This document shows, piece by piece, positions 10,083 to 20,721 of a stretch of 64,000 nucleotides of DNA. Origin of the DNA: Helicoverpa zea. Its lineage: Eukaryota; Arthropoda; Insecta; Lepidoptera; Noctuidae. The stretch is from contig NC_061479.1 in assembly GCF_022581195.2 (NCBI RefSeq), positions 5,890,001-5,954,000 on the forward strand, given 5' to 3'. The first letter of the stretch is position 1. The number at the start of each line of letters is the position of its first letter. Both the position numbers and the translations under genes were made by a program. Under the pieces are notes generated by a model. It saw only the letters and a program-made list of their open reading frames with translations, searched no databases and was not told the origin of the DNA.

Positions 10083-13000
10083 TTACTCTATGGCCAACGC
10101 CATTAACTTTGAAGACTTCGTATCTTTTTCAACGCCGGGGAAGACGAAACCTTTTTTAGCTAGTTCTTCGTATGTTATCTCGTAAAGGTCGATGAAGCCT
10201 GCTTTTTTGGCGACTGCTTGAGAGGCCGCTGCAGTGAAGACTGTTGCTGTCACCTTGATGCCTAGGGCTTTGCAGAGGGGCATTCTGTGAACGAAAATAA
10301 GATGAGTTTGATGGGCAAAGGGCTATTGAACAAACTCGGGGTGGCCTAGTGTGAAAAGAACTAACTTCTTAGGTACAAGTGTGGGTTCGATTAGAGGTCA
10401 GGCAAGTACCAATGCAATTTTTCTAAGTTTGTATGTACTTTCTTGGACACCAATGATGCGGTGGGCGGTGGGCTTTCGGTGGGCACGATAAACTGTAGGT
10501 CCCGTCTATCATTGAACATCTTATGGGTAGTCAGAAGCCAGTATGTCTGACAACCAGTCTTATCAAGGGGTATTGGGTTGTCCGGGTAACTGGGTTGAGG
10601 AGGTCAGATAGGCAGTCGCTTCTTGTGGCACACTGGTATTCAGCTGCATCCAGTTAGACCGGAAGCCGACCCCAATATAGTTCAGAAAAAGCTAGGCAGA
10701 TGATGAATATTCGATTTTTTCCACTCCTCGTCGCGATACGAATATGAAACTTCTTAGTAGCAAGGCTCTTTTTTTTCACATAAAAAAAATTGTTTGGCTA
10801 TGACAGCCAATCTGTCATTTTATTTTTAGTTCTGACAGCCAAAACACCAAATATTTTGATATAGATTTACAAAAATAACAACTAAGTATATTCAGAATTC
10901 ATTGTAAAAATGGGTAAAGCAAAATGCATTTGTGACACCGTCAGCGTATTAGAGAAAATACAAGAAGAAAGAAAAAAGTTACCGAAACCCGAAATAAATG
11001 AAATTAGACTGAATTTGTTTACTGAAAGGAATTCTGATGGTACTGGATACCTCATGCTAAGAGGCTTAGATATCCAGGGAAGATATAAACGACGAATACA
11101 GGATACGGATATCCGAGCCATATGTCGATACATAAAACACTCACCGAGACGAATAACTAGACTGGATCTTAGCTACAATTATATCACAGATAAAGGATTC
11201 TTCAAATTACTCAAAAAACTACTCGTTAAAGGCCGTTCGAGTATTATAAACTTAAATATAATGAATAATCGACTAACTCGTATATCGATGGAAGCTCTTG
11301 CTAAGTACGCAAAAGTTTTAAAGCTAAAATACTTGAGATTGAATGGAAACCGTTTCGGTACTAAAGGTGGTGAATTCTTCGCTAAATTCTTGGAAAATAA
11401 TACTTCTGTTGAGTATTTGGATATTGGAGAAACGAATCAGACAATAACGAGTATCGCTCAAATAATCACAGCTTTAAGAATCGATCACGGAGCGAACACA
11501 ACGTTACGAGTATTCGATTTGAGTCGAATAATGCCGCTGTTTAATCGATATCCTTACGAATCAAAATGGTTTTCGTATCACATCGAGTATTTGCTTGAAA
11601 AGAACTCCTCTATTATAGAGTTACATTTACAAAAGAACCAATTAATGTCACATGATATCGAATATTTCGTAAGGGGTTTGAGAAGGAATGAAACGTTATT
11701 ATACTTAGATTTAGCGTTTAATAGTATTGGAGATTATGGGGCTGAATTATTAGCTGAATATTTAGCCGAAGGACCTCAATTAATCCTTTTAAATATCGCC
11801 GGGAACGCCATTAATGATACCGGAGCGAGGGCATTAAGTTTCCGGTTGCCATATTCAAAAATCCGCGCTCTTGACATCGGCCGTAACAATTTGACAGATA
11901 GTGGCGTGACTGACATATTGAATACGATAAAAAAACCGTTCTTTTTACGATTTTTGAATATTTGGGGGAATAAAATTGGTCACGGTTCTTGTGTTATTAT
12001 TGAAAGAATGTTGCTAAGTGGTGCGTTGTTCCAACATACGATAGATGTTAAACTTTATGAAGTAGATGAAGTTTTGTATGCTGCTTATTACCCTAACCCG
12101 GCGAATAGAAGCAAGCATTTGTATTACGATGAACTAGACTTCGGTGTACCGCAGCCGATTTACCACATCACTAGGAATGTTATTGAAGAAAAGAAAAAAG
12201 TTATGGTTGACTGCAAACAGAGACATAAATTGGATAAAACCGACAAATATAATTTTTGAAATAGGTACTTGAAGTCGGCCTTACACTACAAGTTTTGCTT
12301 ACAAAAGTGTGAGGTTGGGGTAACGAACCTACTTTACTTATATATTTTGTATTTACTTATTTAATTTTGTATGGTTTAAGTTTCTACTGTTTGGCAATAT
12401 TTGAAGTCATTGTTTCTCGTTTAATTATGGTTTATTTAACTTAATTTAATAAATGGTTTATGTTTGTAATTTTCAGTATTATTTCATAAATAAATAAATA
12501 CATACCTACATATTAAAAGCATGTACTGTCTTTTTATTTATAAAGATAGGTATACAATAACGTAATCAGCTTAGTTTGTCTCATTTAATTAACCACAAGA
12601 TCCCTTTGTTAAAATATTATTTCGAGGAAACAAGGAAAATTAAAGGTTAAGCTCGCTGTTCTACATAACTGTCTGTATCCCGTATATATTTACTGTTTAG
12701 TGCGCAATAAAGAATAAGAATAGAATAGAAAAAAATATGGTAGCAAAAAGTTTTCAAGTCCAAAGAAATTAGTAAAATTAGATATGATTTTTGTACTTGC
12801 ATATTTCCTTTAACCTGAGGACAGGTAGAGAATGTCATGGACTTATTTAGCCACCAGTGCGCCATTTTTTGTACATAAATCAATGAAAGATTATTCACAT
12901 TTGGTTACCTATACATCGGCTACGAAAGTTACCGTAGCACAAGTTACGCTACGCCGTAGCATGTTCGTCAACTCGATCAAAATATTTTAATGAATCCAGT

Positions 13001-16000
13001 CCCTAGTGCTGCGTATTTACAGTATATACATGGCTAGTACGCAAGCGTGTGAAACTAGTCGCGAATAGATTGGAATTCACTTTTTATACAAAGTCTTCCG
13101 ATGTATACAGCAGCAGTACGCAAATACTCGCATATATTTTGTAGTGGCCAAAGTATCTTGCTTTGTTCCATAATATACAGTGCTAGTCCGCATGCAAACT
13201 AATCGTGTATACATTGGAATAGGCGCGAAAAACTTTACGATTCCAATCTATTCGCGAGCAGTTGCATGCTCGCCATTTTGATTAAAACACGACCTAGCAT
13301 TTAATGTTAATTTAAATATTAATAATGCTTGTTTAATTAAAAAACATTGTATTAAAAATTGAAGTTAGTGACGAAAACGAATCGTTGCAAAACCGACTCC
13401 ACGTAGTCTTGTCTGCCCTACCCCTAGAGTGCAATTCAAAACCGCGTAGGCGCGGAGGGGCGAGGCGGCCTGCGAGCTGAAGCGCAGGTAGTTTTAGCCG
13501 GCTCTGCCGGCCAGCCTCAGCCGCAAGCCGAAGCTGCGGTGGTGAGCGTGAAAACCATCTGCGACGATAAGCTCGCATGGGACCGCCGGAGCCCCGCAGC
13601 ACCGGAGCCGTGACAGAAGCTATGCTTGCTGCATGTTGCTTGCTTACATTTTAAACGTACTGAGTTCAAAAATTAGAAGCTAATTAAATATATTTTATGA
13701 TGTCATTTAATAGTATTTTAGAAGTTTACTGTTAGAATGCCTGCTACAAAAGATGCTAAAAAATAACCATCATGCTGAGTTGTATTTAGAGTGCTTTACT
13801 TAGAAGATAACTATAGTGGCTAAGATAGTATTATTTAGATGCTCGTTAATTGTGGCTGACATAATAATTTAGAAGGCAACATACATTTTTGTTTAATTAG
13901 CATTTTTAATAAACAAACTCGGATTCAAAGCCATTTTTATTTAATGCTTTACCTAATATAAATTTTATATAGTTAAATTTGACCGTGTATAAATTGGAAT
14001 GATGCAAGTGTACGTCTAAGCTACGAATTATACGCGAGCAGTACGCAAAATTCGTGTATACTTTGAAATCACAAATTAAAAAACAGCATTACAAAATATC
14101 AGCGAGCAGTTTCCTATGGATGCGTTTTGGCTATGTACACTCTGTAAATACGCCCTAGTGCTTATGTTTACTTTAGCTTTCTGTAAATAAAATTTTGACT
14201 TTTTTAGTAAGACTAACAGTATATACAAATGTAAAAATATACATAAATAAAAAGGTCCCAAAAAAAAGCGTCAGTTTACTTCTTGTTTGAATGAAGTCTC
14301 AGCAAAATCAGTGTAGGAAAAATCCTCCGATTTGAAAAATCCTTTCAGTCTTAGATATATCACTTAACTATCAAGGCTATAGGGCACTTTTTATCTAGGT
14401 GCACTAGGTAGTTCTCATGAGACGCGACTAAAACCTACAACAACATAATTTATCAATCAACTTCAAACACATAAAAACCACCTATAACCACATAAACAAT
14501 ATTATAACCTATCTACGCGCAACCCATCCCGCATTCCGGGATGGATTCCCGATAAATTCCCCATTACCCCGGGACTAAAGAATCCGCAGCATCTTCAATA
14601 ACTGCGGTAATTGAATAGCGGTTTCAATAGAGATGCTCGTGTACCGGGATTAATCGTTTAGAGATAAATAACGTTGGATTTAGGATTATTTTTGGTGATA
14701 TTTAGGGGCCTATTTTTGGCGAGAACTTAACCTAAATCAAAAGCAAAACTCATTTATTCAAACTTGGCTGCAAAACAGCACTTTTCGAACGTCAAAAAAA
14801 AAATTACATAAGACAGCCCCCAAAACGCCCACCCTTCACCACTTCCTATGTGTAACCACCTATTAAATTAAATCTCGATCAGAAAAACTATAGGATAGAA
14901 GTATACATGTACCTAATCAACTGTATCAAAATTGGTCTAGATTTGTTTCAGAAAGAGTGGCAAACAAACACACTTACTTCCGAATTCTCTCTAGGGCTTC
15001 TTTTTCCTGCCTATTCCCGTTCCCAATTTTATTTGGGATCGGTCTTCTCTCTTTAGACCTTACTGTAAAAAGAAGCCTGAAATACCTACTCAAACGTTAC
15101 TTCAGTAAGCATGGCAGAGTACACAAACACACTCACTATAGAGCCTCTAGTCTAAAGTCTTTCTCTGGAAAAAACATACTAACACCGGAATTGAGAACCT
15201 CCTCTTTTTTGGGAAGTCGGTTAGAAAGATCTGGAACAGCCCCTACCTGGCTACCAGCAGTTCCTTGGCGACGCCGCAGCCTCTCCACGCCGGGTCCACC
15301 ACCAGCCCGTATGCTGTCAGGTACTTGTCCACCTGGTATCTTTGGAACACGTCCACTGACTTGCTGACCAGCTCCACCGCACCGAAGAGTTGCGCCCAGA
15401 TCTTGTCGTCGGTCTACAAGAGAAGAATATAATGTTATTGCAAAAAAGTTTAACAGACGTTTGACAAAAGAAAGTTTAAGTTTTTGTAATCAATATGAAA
15501 GTTTCAAAATGTGAATCTAGTAGGCCAACTCAAACTCATCATCAACATATTTCGAACGTCAAAAACAAAGGACAGTCTCCAAAACGCCCGCCCTTCACCA
15601 CTTCCTATGTGTTTTGCTGGGAAGAAGAAGTGGCGCAACAAACTCCCCAGCAACTAGGTCTATTTAAAAATGCTCTTTTGAAAGTTCTACCTGAATCTAC
15701 TAGTTGCACAGTTCCAAGGAGTGAGACCCTCATGGAGAGGAACCGGCAAGAAACTTCACCTGGACACTCTTTTCAAAAGAAGTTTTTACAATAGTTTTCT
15801 TATGGTACAAATGATCCCAAGTATTATTTCAATGACGCGTTTGTTGTCTGTTTAACTTTTTCGCCATAGCACTGCCATAATTTACCTAGCTACATATATC
15901 TCATAAGCAACTCCAACCTGAAAAGGCTCCTCTTTATCCTCCTTACACACGACGGTCAGCACGTTCACCCCCACGATCCTCGGAGGCTGGTCATCATTGT

Positions 16001-16676
16001 CCTCCACGCAGACCAGCGACAGGTTCTCTTTGAGTGGAGTACGCCAGAGGTTCTGCAGTTCTTTCACGGCTGATGGGTAGTTTTGAATTCCTGTGGAAGT
16101 AAGAGATAAAGATTATTTTAGGCATGCCAGAATTTTGAGAAGTTCGTAGAACGTGAAATAACCGGCCATTTAAGATTTGCACATGGATGAATTCTGAGCC
16201 TTTATCTATAAAACGGACAAAAATATTACTTTTGCTGTGTGATCCAAGGGATTCCTAAAATAATGATTTTTTTGCCAACTGAAATAAGTACAACGTCTGT
16301 AAAAGTTAAACTGTTTAACTATCACTGTTCATGAGATACAGCCTGGTAACAATCGGACAGCGAAGTCTTAGTAATAACACTCCGATTTGCCATTCAAAGT
16401 CAAAGTCAAAATCAAAGTTACTTTCATTCAGTCATTCGGGTACCGAACCCCAAAAAAACTGAAATTGAGGAAAAAGTCAGCTTCCTTTTCACAGTTTCTT
16501 ATCTCACCAATATACTTGCAAGGCGGTTCATCCCTCATGAAGTACTTCGTGAGGAGATCGATGGCTGCCTCATGCAAGTCCTCCGTCAAGTCCTGGATGC
16601 GGAGTGCACCCTTGGATGTGGAGAACTTTCTCCAGGTCGTGGGAAATGGGATGCTTGAGGGGCGAGTGAACACCAT
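10083..16676 (-). CDS. Arylalkylamine N-acetyltransferase-like GNAT enzyme (4 coding exons)
   Basis: Coding exons on the minus strand: 16676-16508, 16090-15918, 15413-15247, 10284-10083. All junctions are GT/AG and phases agree (1, 0, 2), giving 236 aa, the usual size for insect AANAT-like proteins. The N-terminus MVFTRPSSIPFPTTWRKF is typical of the family. Residues 158-163 (RGCGVA) form the acetyl-CoA-binding Q/RxxGxG/A motif, within GLVVDPAWRGCGVAKELL. Such enzymes transfer acetyl from acetyl-CoA to amines such as dopamine or to other acyl acceptors in the cytosol; the substrate here is unknown. The ATG directly follows an acceptor AG (16678-16677), so an upstream 5' UTR exon must exist; 20721-20662 is a candidate. 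The last intron, 15246-10285, contains an opposite-strand LRR gene and a Mutator-like element. Exon 2's donor (GTTGGA) is weak; the later GTAAAT at about 15891 would break phase. Confidence 0.85.
10327..10708 (+). repeat. SINE-A, near-complete copy
   Basis: Head with TGGCCTAGTGTG and GGTTCGATTAG, then the conserved body and tail (GACCCCAATATAGTTC, GATGATGA). It lies in the acetyltransferase intron just upstream of the nested LRR gene. Confidence 0.7.
10910..12259 (+). CDS. LRRC34-like leucine-rich repeat protein, intronless nested gene
   Basis: A single uninterrupted 449-codon frame starting at AAAAATGGG, a good insect start context. About eight ribonuclease-inhibitor-type repeats run from residue ~80 to ~340; landmarks are LDLSYNYI, LNIMNNRL, LRLNGNRF, LHLQKNQL, LDLAFNSI, LNIAGNAI, LDIGRNNL and LNIWGNKI. 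No signal peptide or membrane segment. A C-terminal segment (TIDVKLYEVDEVLYAAYYP) resembles the tail of LRRC34-type proteins, which in mammals are expressed in testis and stem cells; the match is from memory, so the family is likely rather than certain. The gene lies entirely within the last intron of the minus-strand acetyltransferase gene. Lack of introns suggests either a retrocopy or simple intron loss; I see no poly(A) tract or target duplication to prove the former. Confidence 0.8.
   Translation: MGKAKCICDTVSVLEKIQEERKKLPKPEINEIRLNLFTERNSDGTGYLMLRGLDIQGRYKRRIQDTDIRAICRYIKHSPRRITRLDLSYNYITDKGFFKLLKKLLVKGRSSIINLNIMNNRLTRISMEALAKYAKVLKLKYLRLNGNRFGTKGGEFFAKFLENNTSVEYLDIGETNQTITSIAQIITALRIDHGANTTLRVFDLSRIMPLFNRYPYESKWFSYHIEYLLEKNSSIIELHLQKNQLMSHDIEYFVRGLRRNETLLYLDLAFNSIGDYGAELLAEYLAEGPQLILLNIAGNAINDTGARALSFRLPYSKIRALDIGRNNLTDSGVTDILNTIKKPFFLRFLNIWGNKIGHGSCVIIERMLLSGALFQHTIDVKLYEVDEVLYAAYYPNPANRSKHLYYDELDFGVPQPIYHITRNVIEEKKKVMVDCKQRHKLDKTDKYNF
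12448..12453 (+). terminator. Poly(A) signal of the LRR gene
   Basis: AATAAA about 190 bases after the stop codon, in an AT-rich 3' UTR. Confidence 0.5.
12460..13000. other. AT-rich intronic spacer
   Basis: Part of the acetyltransferase intron. No supported ORF or repeat, apart from a short CGCTACGCCGTAGC palindrome-like run near 12945. Confidence 0.5.
13011..14153. mobile_element. Mutator-like non-autonomous DNA transposon with 9-bp target duplication
   Basis: CCTAGTGCT at 13002-13010 and 14154-14162 flanks a 1143-bp element whose ends are perfect 12-bp inverted repeats, GCGTATTTACAG. Similarity continues more loosely for about 34 bp. Target duplications of 9 bp are typical of Mutator-like elements. 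The interior has subterminal motifs (CGCGAGCAGTACGCAAA, CGAATAGATTGGAAT in both directions) and a GC-rich block at 13430-13620. There is no transposase. The 89-codon minus ORF over the GC-rich block looks like a chance frame. Confidence 0.7.
14290..14430 (+). repeat. Helitron-like fragment
   Basis: Contains CCGATTTGAAAAATCCTTTC, CTATAGGGCACTTTTTATC and GGTAGTTCTCATGAGACGCG, the wording of the small CTAG-ended elements at 32159 and 49296. Both ends are lost. Confidence 0.45.
14740..14860. repeat. LINE 3'-end-like repeat, copy 1
   Basis: Block with CATTTATTCAAACTTGGCTG, CAGCACTTTTCGAACGTC and CCTTCACCACTTCCTATGTG. The same block recurs at 15545-15660, 51608-51755 and 56285-56450. The leading TTTATT suggests an inverted poly(A) end of a LINE. 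Confidence 0.55.
15545..15665. repeat. LINE 3'-end-like repeat, copy 2
   Basis: Shares TTCGAACGTCAAAAAC, AAACGCCCGCCCTTCACCAC and GGGAAGAAGAAGTGGCG with the copies at 14740 and 56285. The overlapping 99-codon ORF is explained by this repeat. Confidence 0.55.
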
Positions 16677-16797
16677 CTAGAGAGCAAAAAGTTGGTGAAT
16701 AGTGGGAAGGTGAGAAAGAATTGTGTTGAAACTCTATTTTTTATCTACTCTAATACATATTATCTATTATCTAGCTAGATGACAGATTTGTATTTTT

Positions 16798-16820
16798 GGC
16801 TGTGTGTGTGTGTGTGTGTG
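16798..16820. repeat. (TG)n microsatellite
   Basis: About ten GT/TG dinucleotides. Confidence 0.9.
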
Positions 16821-16940
16821 TAAACGTAATGAAAACAGCTAAAAGTAATGAATATACTCAAAAATTAATGACCCGATTAGAAAAAATATTTCAGAATACG
16901 GAAGGTTTTCACAATTCGCGAATGACAACGGCTATATTGT

Positions 16941-17303
16941 ATCCCACCCAAAACAAAAATGTGAAAGGCTGCCAAGTTCGATAATATGGAAATCCTTCGC
17001 CTATAACAGAAGTGAGATCTGAATAAGTACCAAGTTAGACATACCTCAGTTAAAAATAGTTACTTTTTAATGATGTTACTTGGCAAGTTTTCACACACCT
17101 TCTTATAAACCTAATAAACGCAATGAATCAAGTATTTAATTTTCTATTAAAACTTGCCAAGTAACATTATTAAAAAGTAACTATTTTTAACTGAGGTATG
17201 TGTATGGAACTTGGTACTTATTCAGATCTCACTTCTTTTATAGGCGAAGGATTTCCATATTATCGAACTTGGCAGCCTTTCACATTTTTGTTTTGGGTGG
17301 GAT
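16941..17303. mobile_element. 363-bp foldback (snap-back) element
   Basis: Left arm 16941-17093 and right arm 17144-17303 are near-perfect reverse complements of about 150 bp. Landmarks are TCCCACCCAAAACAAAAATG, GGCTGCCAAGTTCGATAATA and AATAGTTACTTTTTAATGAT. The loop is about 50 bases. It ends in ATCCCACCC / GGGTGGGAT. No ORF survives across it. It lies between the acetyltransferase first coding exon and its likely 5' UTR exon. Confidence 0.75.
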
Positions 17304-17499
17304 TTCATTTATTTTTGTAAGGTTGTTTATTTTATTTTTTTCTTATGATTAAGTTAGTTAAGGAAATGTCTCATTTATACTATCTTTCAGATTTTTGAAT
17401 ATGCACTATGCTTCTTACAAAGAAATGAACTAGATTAACTAAATGGACTAGATTTACCAACTGACTGACATGACATGTTATCATATATTATGTTCGTGG

Positions 17500-17900
17500 A
17501 TCAAAGTTACACATTCGTTATTTTTGAAAGTGACTCACACTTGGCCGTTTTCAGATTTTTACTTTGACTAAATACAAACCTTTGTAACGAATTTCAGATC
17601 GGTACGACCATTCGAAGATATATTATATAAATATAGATAAATTTAGTTCGTTTTAGTTCCTTAGGGGTATAAATTTACACTGGGTATTTTACACCTTCAT
17701 TATTCTGAAACCGACTCACACTTGGCCATTTTCAGATTTTTCCCTTTACCTTGACATAAAGACCTACCTCCATGCCAAATTTCAAGTCAATACGACCATT
17801 GGAAGTGGTCTAGGTTTTTGATGAGTGAGTCAGTGAATCAGTGAATCAGTCAGTCAGTCAGTGAGTGTATAGTAAAAATATCGATTTTTTGACGTCAATA
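17500..17900 (+). repeat. Unclassified dispersed repeat
   Basis: Internal duplication: GTGACTCACACTTGGCCGTT...AGATTTTTACTTTGACT near 17530 and CCGACTCACACTTGGCCATT...AGATTTTTCC near 17710. It ends in a run of GTCA/GTGA units at 17825-17870. The text resembles repeats common in moth genomes, but I cannot assign a class. Confidence 0.4.
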
Positions 17901-18104
17901 TCTCGAGACCTACAATAGGTATATTAATGAAATTTTGTATTTTAGATAAGTGAGGGGGTCTCAACAGATACTAGAAATTTGAAATGTGTAAATAAAATAG
18001 ATTTTGAGTTATAGGGGGGTCGAATTTGGCCCGAAATGGTTCGTGTAATATAACCCACGGCCGGTGTGTCGCTTTTTTTGCTCGAACTTGGCGGACACAC
18101 TGCC

Positions 18105-18175
18105 GTGTGTCTAGATCCCGCGGTACGGGCAGTAGTTCCCCCGGGACGAGGGTGATGCGGCGGGAAAACGGCTAG
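18105..18175 (+). repeat. Helitron-like 3' end
   Basis: CGGTACGGGCAGTAGTTCCC followed by GCGGCGGGAAAACGGCTAGT, the same 3' end as the elements at 32159-32349 and 49296-49495. Confidence 0.5.
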
Positions 18176-18664
18176 TTCTTGATAAAGAGGGAGGTTTATA
18201 GTGAATGCTCAATCCCTCTTCCCCAAAACGTACATACCTTTAATCCACTCTATGTAAACAAAAGCTTAAGAAATCAATTGCTATATAACATAATCTTAGA
18301 AAAGCATGCAATATAATATTCCTTTCTCCGGAGAAATTAAGTTTTTTACACTTTCGAGGTTTTCAATTTAACTAAGACGATAACTGAAATCTTCTAACCG
18401 GTCTAACCACTTGGAAGATCACTCAATTAATCTAGCTTCCATCCATCTGAGTACCTAAGCATTAGCTAAAGGTAAACAATGTTGAATTGGCTGGACTTTT
18501 TACACAATACATAAATTAAATATTTAACAAATAAACTACTGCTTAAAATAATGTTTTAATTTGAAACAAGTAACTATCGTCCACTATTCTATTTCGTAAA
18601 TTTATTAGTTGTAGGTAATCATTTTAAGCTTGTAAATATAGTATTTAGTTTATAGTAGTTCTAA

Positions 18665-18823
18665 TTTTTATTGTAAACTAGCTTTTGCCCGCGGCTTCGC
18701 TCCCGTCTCTACTTTACCCTATTTTTTTTTTCATAAGAACCTTCTCTTGACAATAACAAACACAACAAAAAAAGAATTAGCCAAATTGGTCCAGGCGTTG
18801 TTGAGTTATGCGCTTACCAACAA

Positions 18824-18825
<2 letters not shown>
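18665..18825. repeat. Moth 'TAGCTTTTGCCCGCGG' repeat
   Basis: Contains CTAGCTTTTGCCCGCGGCTT and AATTGGTCCAGGCGTTGTTG. Related text is found at 48855-49000 and 51045-51230. Probably a LINE 3' region; class uncertain. Confidence 0.45.
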
Positions 18826-18863
<38 letters not shown>

Positions 18864-19112
18864 GTCGGGACACCTTTTTCACACACGGTCGGTTAGCCCC
18901 ATGGTAAGTTATTTATTAACTTGTGTTATGGGTGCTAACACAACTGATAAACTACATATAGATAGATATATACATATTTATAAATACATATCATAACACC
19001 CAGACCACGGCCAACAAGCATGCTCATCACACAAATGTCGACCGAACCGGGAATCGAACCCGGGACCTCAGGTTCGGCGGTCCGGCATGATGACCATTGC
19101 GCCATCGAGGTC
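18826..19112 (-). repeat. tRNA-derived SINE, family B
   Basis: On the minus strand the head reads TGGCGCAATGGTCATC (A-box) and GGTTCGATTCCCGG (B-box). The body has TGATGAGCATGCTTGTTGGC and TGGTCTGGGTGTTATGATAT. The (AATA)n run at 18826-18862 is its 3' tail. A second copy lies at 35598-35815. The 61-codon minus ORF here is the SINE itself. Confidence 0.75.
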
Positions 19113-19203
19113 GTCAACACATTTTGCGATTCATTTTTATATTATAGATAGATACTAGACTAAGTAGTTTTGTTAATTAACATTAAATAAACTATAGTCT
19201 TAT

Positions 19204-20515
19204 GGGTGAATTTCCCGGGACCAAAAATTGCGTGGCATCGATGAAATCGGTACTAAAAATCATTGTTATAATATTCTTATATTTTTTTCTAAGTAGGTGA
19301 AATAGTAATCTATGTGTAGCACTAAATATTTTGTTAATAGCATTAATAGGTTCTCCAAAAAAAAAATTTAAACCTCAAAATCTTTCATTGCCGTGTCTGT
19401 CCACACGTCACCTTGATGTGTTCTAGACCTTATTGATAAAAATGTATTAGTTATTTATATTAAAACCTATTTTTATTTGATTCCTGAATAGTTAAAGTAT
19501 TGTTACAGGATACATTTGTTCAAATGTTTAAACAATACAACGAATGGTAAATAAAAAACTGTTTGTCCCAGAACTACCATTCATCGCCATGTCCTAAACA
19601 TATTTGAGAATATTGCTTTTTCTAACGGTTTGCGTCCCTCCCGCTGTGCGCTAAATGTTGCATATTAGTGGACGTCAAGTGTTCGACGTGGAATTTCGTG
19701 TGCACGTGCCTGCGTTTTCGCGCCATAAATGCAAGTATGCAATTTTTTTATCACTGGACATTTTTTCTTTCATCGCCGTGGATAGGTCTTACTTCTGTTT
19801 GAATAAGTTTGTCCTCTTAATTGATCATTCGGTACAATGCCATCTATCTTATGTTTATTTGTGACATGTTAATTACTGTGAATTATTAACAGATTTTTAG
19901 TTTTTTGATGTTTTTGCCTTGATATTCATTGCCGTGCTCTCATTGCCGTGGTTTCCGTGGTCAAAATTTGCTATGGAAATGAAAAAAAATACACAGCAAT
20001 GAAAAAATTTTCATTGCCATGCCTTGTGAAACAATTTCGTTCCATTGCCGTGGCCGCATGTTTCATTACCGTGACTTATGTTTTCATCGCCACGGCATGA
20101 TTAAGAAAAAAAACAATTTGTACTATATAGTCAACTACAAAAAGATATTTCCACGTTCACCTCACAAAATGATAAACTTACACACACACCACTTCAGGTT
20201 CAGGTTCACTTAGGTTGTTTTACTAAAGGAGTGTTTAAGAAAAGAAAGAGAAAGATATGTCAAAACGATGGCTGCAGGAATAGTTTTCATTGCCATGGAC
20301 GTATGTTTCATTGCCGTGCATGCAAGTTTCACCGCCGTGGCATGAAAATTTTAGTCTTGTATATCTCGTTAGTTTTTTAAGCTATCTACTAGATATTAAG
20401 TAAGAATACATATCTTATCAAAAACTTTAGTAAACACTATTTTTTCTTGTTCTAAAGTTGAAGTATAAAAAATCCACGGAAATGAAGATTTTATTGGACC
20501 TGTTGAAATTCACCC
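19204..20515. mobile_element. 1.3-kb TIR element with reiterated CATTGCCGTG motif
   Basis: Bounded by TTAT at 19200-19203 and 20516-20519. The termini are GGGTGAATTTC and its exact inverse, GAAATTCACCC. Short target duplications of TTA/TTAT and GGG-starting ends suggest a PIF/Harbinger relative, but no transposase is visible. About a dozen copies of the motif CATTGCCGTG, or variants with one or two changes, are spread through it (for example 19386, 19771, 19927, 19941, 20012, 20043, 20064, 20288, 20309, 20330), nearly all on the plus strand and usually preceded by TTT or GTTT. The ORFs of 64-69 codons overlap the motif array and are not convincing genes. Confidence 0.6.
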
Positions 20516-20661
20516 TTATATATTTGAACGGAATTTTTAAACAAAAAGTCATATCAAGATTGTTTCTTTACTTTAGCGCCTTAACTTTCAAAAGGTATAT
20601 GATCCTAATTCCCTACATTTAAAAGAGCCGAAATTCAGTTACGAAACAAAATCTCACTCAC

Positions 20662-20721
20662 CGTTTATCCAGCAACAAATATATATACAAAACGTTACAG
20701 TCTGTTTGTCCTCTCACCACT
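20662..20721 (-). other. Candidate untranslated first exon of the acetyltransferase gene
   Basis: On the minus strand an initiator-like CTCAGTGG (start site near 20721) is followed by about 60 bases and a strong GTGAGTGA donor at 20661. It has no ATG. Its position upstream of the acetyltransferase coding exons and its strand fit the missing 5' UTR exon that the acceptor directly before the ATG at 16676 requires. Untested inference. Confidence 0.35.

Noticed and set aside
13333..13602. 89-codon Arg-rich minus ORF
   Set aside because: Lies on the GC-rich block of the Mutator-like element; no codon bias or start context.
14957..15367. 136-codon plus ORF
   Set aside because: Its end is the antisense of acetyltransferase exon 3 and the rest is repeat-like.
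16387..16680. 97-codon plus ORF
   Set aside because: Antisense of acetyltransferase coding exon 1.
18935..19120. A tRNA gene (clear A- and B-boxes)
   Set aside because: The boxes belong to a SINE-B head; there is no foldable acceptor stem and the body continues as SINE. The same holds for 5821 and 35598.
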